The notes beneath the pieces are model-generated. The model saw nothing but the letters and a program-made list of their open reading frames with translations, did not search any database and had not been told where the DNA came from. A stretch of DNA of 64,000 nucleotides from Megaleporinus macrocephalus (Eukaryota; Chordata; Actinopteri; Characiformes; Anostomidae), in contig CM038716.1 in assembly GCA_021613375.1 (NCBI GenBank), forward strand, positions 7,190,394 to 7,254,393, written 5' to 3'. Each line of letters begins with the position of its first letter. Positions within the stretch are counted from its first letter, which is position 1. The position numbers were made by a program, and so were the translations under genes. Of this stretch, positions 32,894 through 45,660 are shown piece after piece.

Positions 32894-33676
32894 GGGGCCG
32901 TATTCACGAAGCAAAATCTTCTTAAATAAACTTTAATTACATTTTATTTGCTGTTAGCAGCACCAGCGGTTTTCAGACAAAGATATTTCTCTCAGAAAAA
33001 GGTTGAGATATCATCTCAACATCTTTTTTCTTGATCTGTTTTTCACTTAAGAACAGTTCCAAGAGCAAGTGCTCCAATGTTTTTAGCGTCATGCTAGTCT
33101 TTGTGCTTCATAAACGAATAGGTCTGTTAAACTGTGACTTCTATGGAACATTGATAAAAGTGAATGAAATAATGAGTAAACAATTGATGACTATTTTTGC
33201 CTAAATCTGGCGTTAGCTTTATCTTTCTAGCTTTCTTTCAGCCTTCAAACCTTCTTTCTTTATTAGCATCATTAGCCTGGAGGTTTTAACCTTGATGCTA
33301 ATATTGTTCTACTAATATTGTTCCTTTTCTACTGTGACTTATTAAAAACATCCATAGAAGTGAATTAAATAATGAATAAACAATGAGTGACATTGTTTAG
33401 CCTAAACCTAGCTATAGCACTTAGCTTCCTGGCTTGCTTTCTTTACTAGCATCACTAACATGAATGGTTCAGGCCTTTAAGCTAATATTGTCTTCAAGAA
33501 ATCTCATTTTCTCCCAAGAGTTAGAGCTATTCTTGATAAAATATGTTCTAAAAATCTTGTATTTGTATAAAGGTAGTAGTTTTGCTTGACCTTCTAAAGA
33601 ATTCAGTTAGCAGTTTTACCAGTTTCAAATAAGAAACTCTGGTTGATTTATGAACGGCTTTCGTGAATCCGGTCCC
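32894..33676. mobile_element. MITE-like element with GGCCGTATTCACGAAGC termini
   Basis: The left end GGGGCCGTATTCACGAAGC is matched by the inverted right end ...GCTTTCGTGAATCCGGTCCC. The 783-bp interior is AT-rich with internally duplicated segments (GTGACTTAT... near 33136 and 33330) and no transposase. Confidence 0.7.
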
Positions 33677-33978
33677 TCATTCACTTCCTTGAGGTTTGAT
33701 TCCACTTTTTATTTCTGACTAATGAAGTTTGACAGGTGTGTGTGGATGTTTGCACTGTACACCGCCTTCCATGTCCTCCTACAGAGTTCGCTGTAAGTGT
33801 GCAGTGTGATGTATGAGTAGATTAAGCGGGTCTGATGTTTTGTGAGTCCAGGGAGACGCTGAAAAACCCTGTGTTGATACCTTGGACAGATAATCAGTAA
33901 CGCTGAAGTTTAAGTGGCACTATGCATTCTGAAGCTAGTCAACTGGTCGATAAATCAATTACGGAAATCAGTCTGAGC

Positions 33979-35125
33979 CAGTGGTCACCAACGATGTGTT
34001 TAAAGTCGCACGCTACGTGCCAGGTCTTAGGATCAGTATAGAATCCGGAGAAGCATATGCAGCAAGTCTTCCATTACAGAGAAGAACCATGCCAGGAGCA
34101 TATCGTTGCTATCTCCAAAACAGTAACTTTACAGTAGAGGCCCAAAACACTCCTAACTTTAATGTACGTTAATGTAAAGGGGTTTTGTTCTAAGTACTTT
34201 TGAAGCTTTTCTTTTGGTCCATTCATCATAAAACTTTCACAGGACATAAAGAGCAGCTTTCGTGTTCCGATGATATAGAAAAACGAGTCAACAATTTATA
34301 GAGATACATGTTTTCCTTTTAACACCAGTACTCGAATGGTTCTTTGAGTGTTCTGTAGCCATTGGCTTTAGCAAATAACCCCATATTTAGGGGTGTTGAG
34401 ATGGGGATTATAGCCGTAGTCACACTAGAAGTTTGTCTGGAGAAGTCTGTAGCAAAATATCAATGATAAAAAAGACGCTAACTCGTGGAGCAGTTAGCTG
34501 GCTAGCTAACTCGACAAACCCAAACAGTAATAATGAGCATAATTAAATCAGATAAGGGTAACCTCACGACTAAAGTGCTGTTTGGGGTATAAGTTGTGTA
34601 GATAACTAGCAATGTTGGGGGCAGTTGGGTCACAGGAGTGGTTAGCAGCACTTAGCAGTTGAAAGCTAACCTAGCCCTTAGCAGTGCAATGCAACAGTCA
34701 GGAATTTCTACCAACTTCTACAGCCACCTAACTAGCTTTGTATCACACAGTCTCTCTTTTATGTGTTTATTTTCTAAATTTAGCGGTTGGTTCTTTAGTG
34801 TTGCTGAAGCCAAATGCAGCCAAAGTGTCGGCACTGTTGTTTGTGGACAATTTGTGTGTCAAAGTTCAGCAATGTGTGAAAAATAACCCTGTTGTATACA
34901 CTGTTGCGATGCATTTATTAGCACTACACAACCGTTTAGCATGTTCTGCTGTGTTTTTAAACACAATGTGAAAAACCCAAAGCAGTGAACTGTAAAGATT
35001 GTATGGGTGCAGTTTTGAACATTAGAGAGATAAGAGGCTGTGCTAATCTAGCTAATCCCTTCAACATAATTTTAACTCAAGTCTCCAGGCCGACAGACCT
35101 CCACAAGAAAGGTTGGTGACCACTG
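33979..35125. mobile_element. hAT-like non-autonomous element (CAGTGGTCACCAAC termini)
   Basis: The 14-base ends are perfect inverted repeats 1147 bp apart. The flanks GTCTGAGC and GCCTGAAT are compatible with an old, mutated 8-bp target duplication. No transposase frame survives. It carries a piece of the CTGTCCAATG MITE family around 34100-34280. Confidence 0.7.
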
Positions 35126-36540
35126 GCCTGAATAAATGTCCTTAATTAAAAGCCAGACATAAGCAATTAATTATTCACAAATGCTATTAGACTGGAGATT
35201 TCAAGGCAAAGCTGATGCTAAAGGTTTTGAATTCAGGGTCTAATGTTCTGAAATGTTTAAAACCTCATTGTCTGAGGTGGAGAGTGATTAACTGAGGTGA
35301 TGATTTCTCTCTCTCTAATTGTTTAATTAGGTCTAAACTGGAAGAAAAGAATGTACAGACTAGCAAAACTGAGGTTCCACTCCAAGAGTTTCATTTAATT
35401 GAACCTATCACTGATAAAGCATTCTGTTTCGGTACAACCCATTGTGTAGTGACACATACAGAAATCCTTTATTAGGCTTGATAGCAAAACCATGTGTCCA
35501 TTTTATTGTACTGTATTTTAAAATGTAGCTCGTAAATTACAAATATTTGTAGGACAGCTGCTTGAGTACCGGGCTAAACCTTGGCCTGTAGATGGCGCTA
35601 GTAGGAATAGCTTCTGTGCCTTTTGTCCTGTTATATTATATTTATTCGCTAATTTACTGTATTACAGGAGCTGCTGAGTTCCAACAAAGACGTTGTGGGA
35701 AAATGTGATATCAGGGTATAAGCCTACTGGTTTAGGGTAATTTGCAGTGGACACAGGGTGAGAAGTCCACCTCAGGTTGTTTGGGGTGGTGTGCACATGC
35801 TATATAGCAGTCGTCCCATACAGAGAGTAGAAAGTGCACTGACTGGAGTATTAGGTGGGACGTTGAGGGACATTGACTTAGTATTGACTTAGCAAGTGAC
35901 TCTACTGATATGTAGCAGTATATATCAGTCAGATGAAACCTTTAGGTCTGCTCTTTACATTGCATAAACTTTGCATCAGCAAATGCAAAACAATAGCTAT
36001 CTAGTATACATAACGCTGAAGGAAAGGTCAGAGGACAGTTGACGGCTCAGATTTATATATTTAGATGTTCATATTCAGAAACAGTGCCAGTACTTCTGTT
36101 TGGTACCTTCCATGCCCATGCAATTGTCCTGCTTTTGGTAGCCTGCTAACACAGCTAACATAAGTATCTTGGCAGACTAATGACGTTAACTGTGGTGTTA
36201 ACTGTTAACGGTTAGCTTCCGCTGCCCCTGGATGCCCATTTGTCCTTACCAATGCTGAAACTAGCTATCATGGCTGACTAGTGATGTTGATCTATTGTTA
36301 GCTTCCACTGCCCATACCGATACTGAAGCTAACATAGCTAACCTGACTGATTAGTGCTAAATAATTTGGCTAACAGTTTTGTTCTAGCCAAACATGGCAG
36401 GTAGGCTGAAGCCTTAATTCATGCCTATACTTAAGCTATCATAGCTGATTTGACTAACAATGTTGACCTGCTGTTTGCTTTCTCTGTTCTTACCAAATGC
36501 TGAAGCTAGCTAACATAGCCGACCAGTGATGTTGATCTAC
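35126..36540. other. Intergenic, no gene recognised
   Basis: AT-rich, with GCTAACATAGCTGA-type short words repeated near 36140-36540. No exon supported. Confidence 0.4.
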
Positions 36541-36554
36541 TGTTAGCTTCCATT

Positions 36555-36555
<1 letters not shown>

Positions 36556-36627
<72 letters not shown>
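36556..36627. repeat. (AT)n microsatellite
   Basis: About 36 AT units. Confidence 0.96.
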
Positions 36628-36630
<3 letters not shown>

Positions 36631-36871
36631 GGGCAAATCTGGTCTAAGATGGATTGTTTTAGTTTATGCTAGTGGAGGCCCTGTTAGCAAGAGCATAGCG
36701 AGTCACTGCTGGCCCACTATCGACAAAACAAAGGTCCACTGGCATTTTGCTCAAAATTTTTTTGGTGGTTAAGCACTGTATTATTGCTTGTTTTCCCACA
36801 GCAACATAATCGTCAACAAAATCATTTTACATCAGGCCTAATTAGTAATTTCTTTCTCTGAATTGTTTATA

Positions 36872-37361
36872 GAGGTGGGTAGTAACTAGTTACATTTACT
36901 AAAGCACATATACTTCAGTATAATACTGCTGGATTTGTACTCTGCTAAGTATTTTTAGATTGTAACTTCTGCTTCTATTCATGTACATTAGTGAATAAAC
37001 TCACTTTTGTTGCTCTTCATATTTAATTACTAATTACTTTTTTATATTTAATGTTGTTCTGTTTGGTTGTTGACAACATCTGCCCTGATTTGTTATTGGT
37101 CACTTCTCTGACTTTGGAACTTCAGCATTTTATTTTGCACATATAATAAAAAACAATAACATAGAAAGTAGAAAAATGGATCTGTATGAACTTTCCTGAT
37201 TTATGTTGGATTTACCAAGAAGTTCCACTGCAGATCTATATGTTACTCAGTAATTAAATAGTTTTTTCCGTGGTACTTTTGTACTGAAGTTGGTTTATAC
37301 TGGTGACAGTATTTTACGAAAATATCACCTGAGTATTGATGTAGGCTCCTCTACCCACCTC
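36872..37361. mobile_element. MITE-like repeat with GAGGTGGGTAG termini
   Basis: The left end GAGGTGGGTAGTAACTAGTT and right end CTCTACCCACCTC are inverted. The interior has AGTACT/ACTTTTGTACT words typical of a widespread fish repeat. Non-coding. Confidence 0.65.
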
Positions 37362-37698
37362 AGCTTGTTTGTAATATTTAGTTTATGTTCTAAAATAAAA
37401 GTCATTTAAATCTGTTTGGGTAGATTAAAAAGTAGTAAGGACTGGGTCCGTCTAGGTGGTCCCTGGATGGACTAGCGGTTAGCATAGTGCTGACCTTATC
37501 AAGCCTGTTTACTGATAAATTCTTACTATTTCTGGATTTAGCCGGTCACCAGGCAGGCTTATACTTATTGACCAGCAAACAGCATCAAAAACACAACTGA
37601 TTTTGTTGCTGACCAGCCATGCTAGTCTGTACTGGTCTTTCTAGCAGGGCTAGCTAACTTGACTGACTACCATTGTTGATCTAGCTGATTTAGCAGTG

Positions 37699-38386
37699 TT
37701 AATGTGCAACAATTAGCCATAACATTAAAACCTTGTATCTACACTCACTGTCCACTTTACCAGCTCCACTGACCATACAGGAGCTACACTTAAAGACTGT
37801 AGTTCATCTGATTCTCTGTATACTTTATTACCCTGTTCTTTAATGGTCTGGACCCCCACAGGACCACCACAGAGCAGATATTATATGGGTCGAGCACTGA
37901 CACTGACATGGTGGTGATGGTGTAAGTGGATCAAACACAGCAGTGCTGCTGGAGTGTTTAAACTCCTACTACTTGCTGGTCCACCTTGTAGATGTAAAGT
38001 CAGAGACAGTAGCTCATCTGCTGCTGCACAGTTTCAGATCATGTGTCCTCTAGTCCTTCATCAGTGGACACAGGACGCCGCCCACAGGACACTGCTCTCT
38101 GGATAGTTTTGGTTGGTGGATGATTCTCAGTCCAGCAGTGGCACTGAGGTGTTTAAACACTCCAGCAGCAGCACTGCTGTGTCTGATCCACTCACACCAG
38201 CACCTAAGAATGATCCACCTCCCTAATAGTATCTGCTCTGTGGTGGTCCTGTGGGGGTCCTGATCATTGAGAAACAGGGTAATAAAGTATACAGAGAATC
38301 AGATGAACTACAGTCTGTAAGTGTAGCTCCTGTATGGTCAGTGGAGATGGTTTTAAAGTTATTGCTGGCTGATCGGTGTACATCAA
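37699..38386. mobile_element. Fold-back (palindromic) MITE, most complete copy
   Basis: Ends TTAATGTGCAACAATTAGCC and (inverted) TTGATGTACACCGATCAGCC. Both the outer arm (CTCCACTGACCATACAGGAG) and inner arm (CCACAGGACCACCACAGAGC) pair with reverse complements on the right side. The 688 bp hold no transposase. Confidence 0.85.
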
Positions 38387-39600
38387 CAGTGTATCTACAC
38401 CTTGGTTGACCAGTGATGCTCTACTGTTAGATTTCACCACTGATACTAACACTGAAGCCAGCTACTGGGACTGACTACCACCAATGGTGCTTTTGAAATG
38501 TTGCGTGTCCTTTTGGACGTCTTATTCTTTCAGTCACTATCAAAACTTTTAATTTTTGAAGGATAGGTCAGTTTGCATGCTGTACTGTGACATGTACGCT
38601 TATCACCGGCCATGCAAGGATGATGGGAACATAGTGATACTTGGTAAAATAAATGTTTGGGGTGGACACTATGCAGGGACAGACAGTCTGCAGCCTGAAG
38701 CAGAGATTGCTTTGTATGCACTATGATATGTACTCACTGGACTAACGTCCTTCATTATGTTGGTTTTGAATGGACCGAGTAGATGCAATGATCTGAAAGG
38801 CGCCATCGTTAGGGATAAATGTTACGATCACATCAAATGCTGGACCTTCAGCAGTGCAAGCCTAGGCGAGGAGTGTAAAGACGCGTTAAAAGTGCGTTAG
38901 CCGTGTAGTGAAGGCAGCAGGCCATCAGTGTCTTATATCTCCTTCTTCTCTTTCATACAAAAAGATGCAGAAGTGCTTCTGAATTTCAAAAGTCAGCAAT
39001 AACTTTCAACGTTCTGCCCCTTTAAGGAACAAATAATGTTTTGAAGAGAGAAACTGAAGAGAGAGAGAAATCACAAATGACATTAAAAAAAAACCCCAAG
39101 GCATTTAAACCTCACAAGAAACACAGACGCGTGGATTTATATGTCATATTCCAGTCATGTAAAGGTTAACACCCACAAAATATAAATACTTTCACGCGGT
39201 TGCTCTCGTGAGCGCTGGTCTCAGAAGCTGTCCGGCCTGAAGTCCCCACTTTGTCTAGAGTTTCACACACATATGATGCATTATGACCACACTCTCACTG
39301 ACCTGCATATCACCACTAGAACCTTAATGTCCAGCGTAAATGATCAGTTTCATATAGAGCCAGTTATAGGCTACCACACATATCCCCCCGTATATACTCT
39401 GCCTTACTATCTACTCCTTAGAGTTTAGACTGTGTGTGTTTTTACTCCTTCTGACTTCTTCGTCATTGTGAAACATGTCTGACGTGTATTTGCACATCCA
39501 AATGGTTCGTTCTGTTTATATACTTGAACACACGTTTCAGTAGACAATTAAAAAACAACTGAAGAAACGTATGTGGGTGTTGTTTATTTGATGCTGTTAG
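38387..39600. other. Intergenic, no gene recognised
   Basis: No exon, RNA gene or tandem repeat was recognised. Confidence 0.4.
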
Positions 39601-39618
39601 TATTACACTGTGACTTTT

Positions 39619-39621
<3 letters not shown>

Positions 39622-39683
<62 letters not shown>
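39622..39683. repeat. (AT)n microsatellite
   Basis: About 31 AT units. Confidence 0.96.
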
Positions 39684-39687
<4 letters not shown>

Positions 39688-39754
39688 AACCGGAATACAA
39701 CACAAATCACAGATCAAACGTTTAAACTGAGAGAATGTATCATTTTAAGGGAAA

Positions 39755-39890
39755 AATATGTTGTTTCAAAATTTCATGGCGTCAACAAATCCCAAAAATG
39801 TCTGGAAAGGCACCATTAATGCAGGAAACTATGTTCAGGTTCTAGAACAACATATGCTCCCATCTAGACGTCCTCTCTTTCAGGGAATAT
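39755..39890 (+). pseudogene. Tc1-like transposase fragment (catalytic-domain part)
   Basis: About 35 codons read VWKGTINAGNYVQVLEQHML then PSRRPLFQG, the segment just before the second catalytic Asp motif of Tc1-type transposases. No adjoining domain remains in frame. It lies upstream of the N-terminal fragment at 40284, so it is rearranged or comes from another insertion. Confidence 0.65.
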
Positions 39891-40039
39891 TTTATTCTAT
39901 TCTATGTTGGCACCTCCACATCATTGCATTCAGTTTTTAGTTAGAATTTGTGATTTTTAAAATCATTTTTCAGAGAATAATAATGATAATACAACAACAT
40001 TTCTTTTATTTAGTGGTTGAGTCATGCCATTTGCCCTTT

Positions 40040-40645
40040 TTTTTAAATCATAATGACCACAAAAACTACCCAAATGACCCTGATCAAAAGTTTATATATG
40101 AAACTGAAAGTTTTGGCATCATTACATATACACAAGTTGACGCGCACAGGTTTAAATGACTACTGAAGGTTACCACCCTCACATCAGTGTGTGTGTATAA
40201 AGAGTAAGTAAGTTACTGGACTCCTGACAGACCCCTGCGTGTTTCATCTGGTGCTGCCACTGATGTTGTTGGATTATGAGACATGGGGAAAGCAGAAGAA
40301 TTATCAAAGGATCTGCGGGAGAAGATATACTTTTATAAAGTTGAACGAATAAAAAAACATATCCAAAGAATTGAGAATGCCAATCAGCAGTGTTCAAACT
40401 CTAATTAAGAAGTGGAAAATGAAGGATTCTGTTGAAACCAAGCCAAGCTCAGGCAGACCAACAAAAATTTCAGCTACAACCGCCAGGAAAATTGTTTTGG
40501 ATGCAAAGAACACCCACTAATACTGCTGTTTCAAGATGCCCAATAAGGAGGCACTTGAAGAAAAATGGGCTGCATGGTCGAGTCGCCAGAAGAAAGCCCT
40601 TACTACGCCAATACCACAAAGCAGCCCGTAACAATATCTGAAACA
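40040..40645 (+). pseudogene. Tc1-like element relic (N-terminal transposase half)
   Basis: A Tc1 5' flank (GACCCTGATCAAAAGTTTAT) precedes a degenerate coding trace from ATGGGGAAAGCAGAAG at about 40284 to KNGLHGRVARRKPLL at about 40600, that is, the two helix-turn-helix domains. Frameshifts and stops interrupt it and the catalytic half is missing downstream. Confidence 0.7.
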
Positions 40646-40934
40646 ATAGCCCGAGGCTTAAAAATCTGCTAGCTTAAATGCTAATGGCTCGAGTATAAAA
40701 CTGCTAAATGGTGAAGGACTCGTTACAGAGTTGATAATAAAATACTGTTTTGTGTGATTATATGACCAGAAACTGTTCTTGGGAGGCCGCCGCTTTAGTC
40801 AGTCTGTTGAAAATGAAAGGGTGTGTATCTCCACCTAGCGGTTCAGATAGGAATTTGCAGGCACCTGGTCGGAGGGAGTTTCATGGAGGGGGTTTCAATG
40901 AAACGCTAGCTGTAAATACAGAAATTAGGCTTAT

Positions 40935-41057
40935 TTATATAACGCCATGGATCGGCTCTCGGGATCGGCTAAATTGGAGAAATATCGACTGACCGCATAT
41001 TTAGATTAGAAATCGGACAATACCGATACATAGCCGATCGATCCTTCCATCTCTATT
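40935..41057. mobile_element. Truncated hAT-type MITE (same family as 22848-23208)
   Basis: It shares ATGGATCGGCTCTCGGGATC-like and AAATTGGAGAAATATCG blocks and the right terminus TCCTTCCATCTCTA. The left two thirds are absent. Confidence 0.75.
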
Positions 41058-41189
41058 ACACACAATAGTAAACAGAAGTGTGCAGTGGAGATGAGGAGTG
41101 TTGAAGTGTATCAAACAGATGACTGAAATGAATGAAAGTGCAGCTAGTGCTGTTTGACTGAGCAGAAGTATTTGATGTGGGTATGACGC

Positions 41190-41960
41190 ATGTGTGAGGT
41201 CGTCTTTGTTGCTGCCCTGGTTCAGCATCTACATGGCCTGTGGGAGGAAGCTCCTTCTCATTCTCTCTGTGTTGACTTCCATTGTTCCATAGTTGGGATG
41301 TCTGGGGTTCTCCACAGTCTACCTGGTCTTGGTCCAGCACTGCTTATATTAGATGGTCAGCAGGTCAGGAAGCTCAGCACTGTGAACGCATCACTCCCTG
41401 TAGAGCCCATTTGTCCTGCTTGGTGCTTCCATACCTGGCTGTGATGTTCCCAGCCTGGTATGGATGCTTTTAATGATGCAGGATTAGAAGTTCTACAACA
41501 CCTTGGAGGGCAATCTGAAGTCCTTAAGGCGTCTGAGGTGGTGGAGGCGCAGATAGGTCTTCTTCGCTAGGGAGCTGATGTGGCAGGACCATGACAGGTC
41601 CTGTGAGATGTGAACTCCAGGGTACTTGAAACTATCTACTCTTTCCACTGCAGCTCCATTGATCCAGACTGGGCAGTAGCTCCTCTCCTGCTTCTCACCG
41701 CAGTTCACTATCATCTCCTTTGTCCTGCTGACGTTAAGGAGGAGATTATTATCCTGGCACCGGTTCTCCAGGTGATTAATCTCCTCCAAGTAGGCCCTCT
41801 CATCATCTTCATCAGAGATTAGACCCACCCCAAGAGTATCGCCAGAAAATTTGAAAATGGTGTTAGAGCTGGGAACGTCTACGCAGTCAGCTCAGGACTC
41901 AACCCTGGGGGGGCCCCAGGGATGAGGCTGGGGGCCGTACTGCTTGTGGTCTGCGTATCT
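41190..41960 (-). pseudogene. Non-LTR retrotransposon (LINE) reverse-transcriptase 3' fragment
   Basis: On the - strand 41828-41493 reads 111 codons with LENRCQDNNLLLNVSRTKEM, then WINGAAVERVDSFKYPGVHI and LSWSCHISSLAKKTYLRLHH. This is the typical end of the RT domain of fish LINEs (L2/Rex1-like). Decayed coding continues toward 41190 with frameshifts. 5' sequence extends to about 41960. A truncated, inactive copy. Confidence 0.82.
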
Positions 41961-42780
41961 GTCAGAGTGATGTAAGCATATAGCCTTAGTCCATCAATAC
42001 TCCAGCACCTCATTTACTAATGAACTTAGCTCATTATAGTGTGTGAGGATTGAAGAGTCCAGCCGGAGGCCAACAAGACTTGTCAGCAGAATCGGCTGCG
42101 GGACGACACTGAGGAACGAGTTCTTGCCAGGAATGTCTGGTGAAATATTATTTAAGCCTAATAAAGTTAAAAGAATATCTTAGGCCTCAGAAACCTTCAA
42201 TCTTATCCCTCAAAACTATAGGTCTCATCTTGGTCCACATACAAAACACCATATCGGACACTCTGGACCTGCTCCGGTAAAGCCTGTGCTTCCTATTTGC
42301 CACAGAGCGATCACACCAGTCAAATCTGCAGACACGCCTCCAAAGTTCTTTCTTAGATGTTGATTTAGCATTTTGTTCAGTGGTGTTGAGGTCTGGGGTG
42401 GTCAGTCCATTGTTCTGAGACCAGCAGCAGCTTCTTTGTTTGATGAGTATGTCTTGGTTTCAATAGAGTGCTTAGGGTCATTATCTTACTGTAATATATG
42501 TAATATGTAATATCTTACTGTATCTTACTAAGTTGTTTGCATGGAGAGATGCCATGAAGACAGATCTGGAGGACATAGGGCAACAATACATATACTGCCA
42601 GAAATTGATATGTCCTGGAAACGTAATAGTATGTTTTGTTGTTTAATTTAGACATTAAGAAAGATTGGATTATTTTCTGGGGTTGTTACTTTGGGTATGT
42701 GGACAACAGCACCAGGTTATGCTCCATGTATTAGCCCTGATGAGGTCTGTTTCATTTGCACTATGGCCAGAGGTCTCAAG
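41961..42780. other. Intergenic, no gene recognised
   Basis: Possible further decayed LINE flank at the left. No exon supported. Confidence 0.4.
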
Positions 42781-43560
42781 TAATCAAGTACAAATACTTT
42801 GTTATCTAACTTAAGTAGAGATTTTGGTTATTTATACTTCTATTTATAGAAGTATTTCCTTACATTTTCACTCCAATATCAGTACTTTCTACTCCTTAAA
42901 TTTTCACTCCATTATCAGTACTTTCTACTCCTTACATTTTCACTCAATTATCAGTACTTTCTACTCCTTACATTTACACTCCATTATCTGTACTTTCTAC
43001 TCCTTAAATTTTCACTCAATTATCAGTACTTTCTACTCCTTACATTTTAAACATAGCCTCGTTACTCCTATTTCATTTCAGCTTGTTTTCATTCATGTAC
43101 ATTTACATTCCAGTAAAGATTATTGATAACATGTCTTTGAAGTTTGACTTCATTACAATACTTATAGACAACTAGTCATCATATCTTCTGCTCCATGAAA
43201 CACATGTTAATGTTCAGTAGTAACAGATATGCTTCTTTAATATATTTACATTGTACTAAACTACATTCATGTTCAATGGGCGTATATGAGCTGAAACAGG
43301 AAGCCTAGCGCATCCCAAATTTATCAACATTAATATTTTAATATGACATTATAGTCATAATGGCTTTTAGAAGAATGGGGTTTTTGGGGAGGTGGGCTAG
43401 TGCACTATAGACCCCTCTGGTGCGGCCTAAGCTTTTGTCCCTAATGCCATTTTTTCCTTAAATTACTTTTACTTTTATACTTTAAGTAGTTCTGAAAGCA
43501 GTACTTTTACACTTTTACTGGAGTAAAAATACTTCTTCAGAAGTATTTTTAAACCCTAGT
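42780..43560. repeat. Dispersed repeat with an internal 36-bp tandem (CAGTACTTTCTACTCCTTAC)
   Basis: The left part AGTACAAATACTTTGTTATC and right part GGAGTAAAAATACTTCTTCA are inverted-looking ends of a common fish repeat. Between 42850 and 43050 a unit of about 36 bp (CTCCTTACATTTTCACTCAA...) repeats about six times. Non-coding. Confidence 0.65.
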
Positions 43561-44136
43561 ATCTATACAGCTACCTGAGTAATGAATGTTAATACTTTTG
43601 AAACCTTTGACTGTGGCTGAAGTGAAGTTAATAAGTCTTTAGATGTAAACTCACTGCTTACTGGTTTGAAAGTGGCGACAGTGTCTGGATAAAGATATGT
43701 TTTGTACGTTCATTGACACATTAAGAGAGTTGTTTTATCTATGATTGTTATTTTGTTGGGTTTGTGGAGATTATGTAGCTCCATCTACTTTTGTTTGAGA
43801 CCTGTCTTATTTGCACTATGGCTGAAGTACACTGTAGGCTAAACTACTTCTTTGTTAGTCATTAGTTTAACCTTAATTTAACACTGTATTTTTCATTATT
43901 TAAATTATGAATTGTTATTCTGAATAGTTTAAAAGCACATGCATATTTAGTATATCAGTCCTTTATCATTTTATTACAGAGAAAAAAGAAAACAGCAACA
44001 AAAAAAAGGTAATGAGGGGTAGATTCATAGGTCCTCATAGGACCCCGTCCTTTGTTCACACCGACAGTGACTTTTGCTGCTTTTCGCCCAAATCGCTTAT
44101 CACTCCTCACCTGTTAAGGATTATATATATTCAGTT
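43561..44136. other. Intergenic, no gene recognised
   Basis: AT-rich. It has an A-rich stretch at 43979-44008 and nothing supporting a gene. Confidence 0.4.
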
Positions 44137-44325
44137 CAATTCAATTTAAGTTTATTTGTATAGCGCTTTTTACAACGATGAGCAGCTTTACAGAAGTTTT
44201 AAAACAGACAGTTACAACATATATATATATATCCCCGCAGTGAGCAAGCCAGAGGCGACAGCGGCAAGGAAAAACTCCCTCAGACTGGAGGAAGAAACCT
44301 TGGGAGGGGGGAACCATCCTTCTCT
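44137..44325. repeat. Dispersed fish repeat (TTTATTTGTATAGCGCTTTT ... GGAAAAACTCCCTCAG)
   Basis: The phrases TTTATTTGTATAGCGCTTTT and AAGGAAAAACTCCCTCAGAC in this order mark a very common teleost interspersed repeat, recognised from memory. Family class not assigned. Confidence 0.6.
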
Positions 44326-44450
44326 GGTCAAATAGTATTTACAATTGAATAAACTAAATACCAAAGAAAAGTGAATAAAAGAGAATCTATGTTTGAGTTC
44401 TGGATGGCAAAGCTTTAGAACTGCACTGGTAGAGGCAGTCTCTGATATGA

Positions 44451-44452
<2 letters not shown>

Positions 44453-44533
<81 letters not shown>
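44453..44533. repeat. (AT)n microsatellite
   Basis: About 40 AT units. Confidence 0.96.
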
Positions 44534-44535
<2 letters not shown>

Positions 44536-45423
44536 TCGTAAGACATGATAATTTATTTTTGTCCTCTGGAGGGGACATGAGTCTCCAAAAGATATTTAAA
44601 AAACTAAATAAGGTACCTTGCTAAAACTACTATATAAGGTACTCTTGCATTTTATCAGAACAAGTGAGGTATGTTGTCAAATAATATGCATTTATTTTGT
44701 TTCTAAATCCTGTAATTAATATATTGTAGATATAAAACTGTTGTAGCTAGTTCTCAAAGCACTTTTTATTAATATGCAGTATTGTTTAACTACCTAACAG
44801 CATACTTGTTTTTAATGTTCTTTGTAGTAGACATTGGGACATAGTAAGTCTGGTTTTATATGAAATTAATGGTGTCACAGGTGACAGGAATTTGACTGAG
44901 GCAGAGATAAGTTTGCAACATGTAAGCTCTGTAAACATGTAGATTCATTACTAATTTATTTTTAATTGATTACTAATTTAATTTATTCCTAATTTATTAG
45001 AAAATATTACAGAAATGTACATTTAAAAGTAGAACATTAAAATGAAATGGACCGTAACCCGACCGTAAGGGAAGTTGAGTACTACGTGTGGAAAGTGCAA
45101 AACTTTGGCTCAAGGTTTGGAGGGATTAACACAGGTTTAGCTAGTGCGCCTAAAAACTGTTTAACCTGGATGTTTTATTTTATTTTAATCAAAGTAACGA
45201 TAACCTTTGAAATGGGTTATTATTTGTTTCTGTTTATGTTAATATACAGTGCATTTGAAATATTTTTTATACTGCCAAAAGTGGAAATGGTATCAAAATA
45301 GGTAAACAAAGTAGTAGAAGGAGAAAACAAGAAATATGTCATAAACACTTCCATAAAAAATTATTAAAAAAAATTTTTTTTTAACTTATTTTATGTTGAA
45401 ATTACTGAAATTCTCAAGCTTTA

Positions 45424-45427
<4 letters not shown>
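44534..45427. other. Intergenic, no gene recognised
   Basis: AT-rich. It holds an 84-codon open frame at 45047-45301 without splice context or a recognisable domain, which I do not call a gene. Confidence 0.4.

Positions 45428-45507
<80 letters not shown>
45428..45507. repeat. (AT)n microsatellite
   Basis: About 40 AT units, adjoining a partial CTGTCCAATG-family MITE fragment (45510-45660). Confidence 0.96.
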
Positions 45508-45509
<2 letters not shown>

Positions 45510-45660
45510 AAAGACAAACAAGTATCTCCAAATAGTAACTTTATAGGAGAAGTTAAAATATAATGTAAGTGAATGGAACCAGTGTTTTTGAGGCATTTGT
45601 GTTGGTCCATTCATCATGAAATTTGTACACAACGTAAATGTTGGCGCCTACGTTCAGATG

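Noticed and set aside
45047..45301. 84-codon + strand frame with hydrophobic stretch
   Set aside because: No recognisable domain, no splice context, AT-rich flank. Hydrophobicity follows from AT-rich codons.
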